From contig QNBQ01000045.1 of the NCBI GenBank assembly GCA_003645735.1, positions 1 to 8,683 on the forward strand: a stretch of DNA of 8,683 nt. Reading direction: 5' to 3'. Each line of letters begins with the position of its first letter. Positions within the stretch are counted from its first letter, which is position 1. The position numbers and the translations under genes were made by a program. This DNA comes from Candidatus Poribacteria bacterium. Its GTDB lineage: Bacteria; Poribacteria; WGA-4E; B28-G17. Shown here piece after piece: positions 6,753 to 8,683 of the stretch. Under the pieces are notes generated by a model, which was not told the DNA's origin, did not search any database, and worked only from the letters and a program-made list of their open reading frames with translations.

Positions 6753-6758
6753 GAAGGG

Positions 6759-8630
6759 ATGGCCGCGATCGGGGATCTGCCCTTCGATCTATGGGCGGTC
6801 GATTCGCTGACGAGGGTCTTCGAGGAGACATCTCCTGAGGAGGGGGTTGGGCTTATAAGCATCAAATGCGCCCAGAACGAGTATGAATCGGCCCAGCTCG
6901 TCATAACCGCCAAGAGGGATCTCAGAAGGGTCAGGGTGAGGATCGGCGAGCTCAGGGGTCCGGACGGGGGCGTCATACCCCCGGAGAGCATAAGGGCCAA
7001 CTTCGTGGGGTTCATACCGCTTTCGAGGAACACCCCCAACACGCCGGATTACGAGCTGGAGAGGAAGGCCCCCTGCCGCGTGCCCGATCCGCTTCTGGAT
7101 CTCGAGGAGATCGACTTGGAAAAGGGCAAATCCCAGCCGGTCTGGATAACCGTCCACGTCCCCAAGGGGACGCCGCCCGGAACGTATGAGGGGAGGGTTG
7201 AGGTGATATGCGAGGAGGGGAGGGGCGAGCTGCCCGTGGAGGTCGAGGTGCTGCCCTTCGAGCTGCCGGATGAAAGACATCTGCTCGTGACCAACTGGTT
7301 CAGCGTCGGCAACATAGCCAAAGCCCACGGCGTGAAGCTCTGGTCGGACGAGTTCTTCGAGATCCTCTCCAAATACGCCCGGCTCATGGCCGAACACCGC
7401 CAGAGCGTCTTCCTCGTCCCCTGGAGCCTGGTGAGGGTCTACAAGGAGGGCGATGAGCTGTCCTTCGATTTCTCCCTCTTCGACCGGTTCGTCGAGACGT
7501 TCATGGAGGCCGGCGTCGAGGGGAGGATCGAGATATCGCACGTCGCACACCCCAAATCGGGGTGGGGGACCGAGGTGGTTTTATCGAACGTGACGGCGAT
7601 CGACAGGGAGACGGGCGAGAAGGTCTCCCTGCCGCCCGAAAAGGGGTTGGGGCCGCTGCTCTCGGCGCTTCAGAGGCACTTGGAGGAGAGGGGATGGCTT
7701 GATAAGGCGATGATCCACATCTCGGACGAGCCTTCCGTCTCGAACATCGACTCCTGGAAGAGGGCCTCCGAGTTCGTCGCCCGATACGCACCAAAGCTGA
7801 GGAGGATAGACGCGATAGAGGGGACGGATTTCGAGGGGTATCTGGAGGTTTGGGTTCCGAAGCTGAACTATTTCACGACGTGGAGGGAGCTTTTCGAGAG
7901 GGCGCGTGAGAGGGGCGCGGAGCTGTGGTTTTACACCTGCTGCCACCCGTTCGGCTTCTTCCCGAACAGGTTCCTCGACTACCCGCTGGTCAAGACGAGG
8001 GTCCTCCACTGGATAAACTACGCCTACGATCTTAAGGGGTTCCTGCACTGGGGTTTGAACTTCTGGAGGGACGATCCGTTCGGCGAGCCGGCGCCGAACC
8101 TGCCCCCGGGCGACACCCATATTGTCTACCCCGGAAGGGAAGGGCCCTTAAGCTCTATCAGATTCGACGTCATGAGGGACGGCATCGAGGATTACGAGTA
8201 TCTGGTGCTGCTCGAAAGCAGGACGAGGGAGATCATCGAGAGGCTGGGCGTTACGGGCGAGTTCGACCCTTCGAGGAGGAGCAGGGAGCTGTGCCGGAGG
8301 GTCGTGAGGGGGTTCGCCGATTGCGGTTCCGCCCTCGATCTGATCGAGGCCAGGGATGGGATCATCGAGGAGATCATCTCGATCTATCAGAGGCCGTATG
8401 CGGTGGTGGAGACCTACCCGATGGAGGGCAGCGAGCTCATACCGGGGCCGATCGTCATCGAGGTGAGGGGCGCCGTCGAGGAGGGCGCAGCGGTCAAGGT
8501 GAACGGGAGGGAGGTCGCGGTCAGAAACGGGAGGTTCGTGGCCACGGCTTCGGGCGAGGAGGTGACGGTCGAGATCGAGAAGGACGGGATGAGGAAGGTT
8601 ATCAAGCGCAGGTTCTTCGTGAGGAGGTAG
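6759..8630 (+). CDS. DUF4091 / glycoside hydrolase 123-like protein
   Basis: A 623-residue protein. Residues 1-170 form a beta-rich N-terminal domain (e.g. AQNEYESAQLVI at 38-49, PPGTYEGRVEV at 139-149) typical of DUF4091 proteins. Residues about 175-545 form the barrel-like catalytic domain, with the acidic pair D323-E324 in HISDEPS, the place of the Asp-Glu catalytic pair of GH123 N-acetylgalactosaminidases, followed by EVWVPKLNY, ELWFYTCCHP, GFLHWGLNFW and the signature RDGIEDYEYL at 473-482. The last 75 residues look like a small beta-sandwich (PGPIVIEV, VKVNGREV, TVEIEKDG). Known GH123 enzymes remove terminal beta-GalNAc by substrate-assisted catalysis; many DUF4091 relatives are uncharacterised, so sugar specificity is uncertain. 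No signal peptide or membrane segment is seen at either possible start, suggesting a cytoplasmic protein. It is transcribed away from the lipid operon and may be unrelated to it. Confidence 0.88.
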   Translation: MAAIGDLPFDLWAVDSLTRVFEETSPEEGVGLISIKCAQNEYESAQLVITAKRDLRRVRVRIGELRGPDGGVIPPESIRANFVGFIPLSRNTPNTPDYELERKAPCRVPDPLLDLEEIDLEKGKSQPVWITVHVPKGTPPGTYEGRVEVICEEGRGELPVEVEVLPFELPDERHLLVTNWFSVGNIAKAHGVKLWSDEFFEILSKYARLMAEHRQSVFLVPWSLVRVYKEGDELSFDFSLFDRFVETFMEAGVEGRIEISHVAHPKSGWGTEVVLSNVTAIDRETGEKVSLPPEKGLGPLLSALQRHLEERGWLDKAMIHISDEPSVSNIDSWKRASEFVARYAPKLRRIDAIEGTDFEGYLEVWVPKLNYFTTWRELFERARERGAELWFYTCCHPFGFFPNRFLDYPLVKTRVLHWINYAYDLKGFLHWGLNFWRDDPFGEPAPNLPPGDTHIVYPGREGPLSSIRFDVMRDGIEDYEYLVLLESRTREIIERLGVTGEFDPSRRSRELCRRVVRGFADCGSALDLIEARDGIIEEIISIYQRPYAVVETYPMEGSELIPGPIVIEVRGAVEEGAAVKVNGREVAVRNGRFVATASGEEVTVEIEKDGMRKVIKRRFFVRR

Positions 8631-8642
8631 GGATCTGGAGGG

Positions 8643-8670
8643 CGAAGGGCGGTCAGGTGACCGCCCTTCG
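8643..8670 (+). terminator. Strong hairpin after the GH123-like gene
   Basis: CGAAGGGCGGTCA (8643-8655) and TGACCGCCCTTCG (8658-8670) are exact reverse complements; as RNA this gives about 12 pairs with a 4-base loop, extendable by GGAG/CTCC (8637-8640 with 8674-8677). It begins 12 bases after the stop codon. There is no T-run after it, so it is either a non-canonical terminator or an mRNA 3'-end-stabilising hairpin. Confidence 0.6.
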
Positions 8671-8683
8671 AGGCTCCTTAGGA

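Larger units (their letters stand above)
6188..6758. other. Divergent intergenic region (571 bases)
   Basis: This is the only large stretch without an assured gene. The half near the operon (6188-6504) holds the long operon leader, a doubtful 36-codon frame, a bulged hairpin TGAGCCTG/CAG-ca-GCTCA (6343-6367), the inverted repeat and the promoter. The half near the plus-strand gene (6505-6758) holds GC-rich alternative hairpins and no convincing -35/-10 pair that I could find on the plus strand. No tRNA, cobalamin riboswitch box or repeat array is visible. Confidence 0.6.

Noticed and set aside
6412..6831. Minus-strand open frame of 139 codons across the intergenic region
   Set aside because: Proline/arginine-rich translation of GC-rich hairpins, runs through the promoter and antisense to the GH123-like start; no ribosome site or family resemblance.
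6789..8120. Long minus-strand open frames inside the GH123-like gene
   Set aside because: They follow from the strong codon bias (GAG/AGG-rich) of the real gene; their composition is not protein-like and the plus strand has intact family motifs.
1..8683. CRISPR array, insertion sequence, integrase or prophage
   Set aside because: No regularly spaced repeats, transposase or integrase motifs, or tRNA-associated direct repeats are visible on either strand.

Overview
This is bacterial DNA of fairly high G+C, with many AGG arginine codons, clear AAGGAGGT-type ribosome binding sites and genes packed with overlaps. The gene content (a DUF4091/GH123-like protein beside radical SAM and lipid-type membrane genes) fits an uncultivated bacterium of the Poribacteria or a similar candidate-phylum type. 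That placement is an impression, not something the sequence proves.

Layout. Positions 1-6187 hold one compact minus-strand gene string. In transcription order it is: a B12-binding-domain radical SAM enzyme (6187-4778), a CTP-dependent polyprenol/phytol/diacylglycerol-kinase-like membrane protein (4811-4176), a SPASM radical SAM enzyme (4163-2715), a previously uncalled 55-residue helical protein (2736-2569), a UbiB/ABC1 atypical kinase (about 2585-957), and a flippase-like/LPG-synthase-type membrane protein (957 to beyond position 1). Consecutive genes overlap or are 12 bases apart, so they almost certainly form one operon. Positions 6188-6758 are a divergent intergenic region. It holds a good minus-strand promoter with an extended -10 (6476-6504), a 27-base inverted repeat at the predicted transcription start, a leader of about 280 bases, and on the other side a GC-rich cluster of competing hairpins upstream of the plus-strand gene. 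Positions 6759-8630 encode the plus-strand GH123-like/DUF4091 protein, followed by a strong 12-13 bp hairpin (8643-8670).

Working together. Two different radical SAM enzymes, a lipid-alcohol kinase homologue, a UbiB-family kinase (a family tied to isoprenoid-lipid handling at membranes) and a lipid-flippase-like protein in one operon suggest a pathway that builds, modifies and moves a membrane lipid or isoprenoid. The families are recognised from visible motifs. The substrate and the idea of a joint pathway are inference. The operon, together with the small helical protein in front of UbiB, is the best candidate in this window for an undescribed system.
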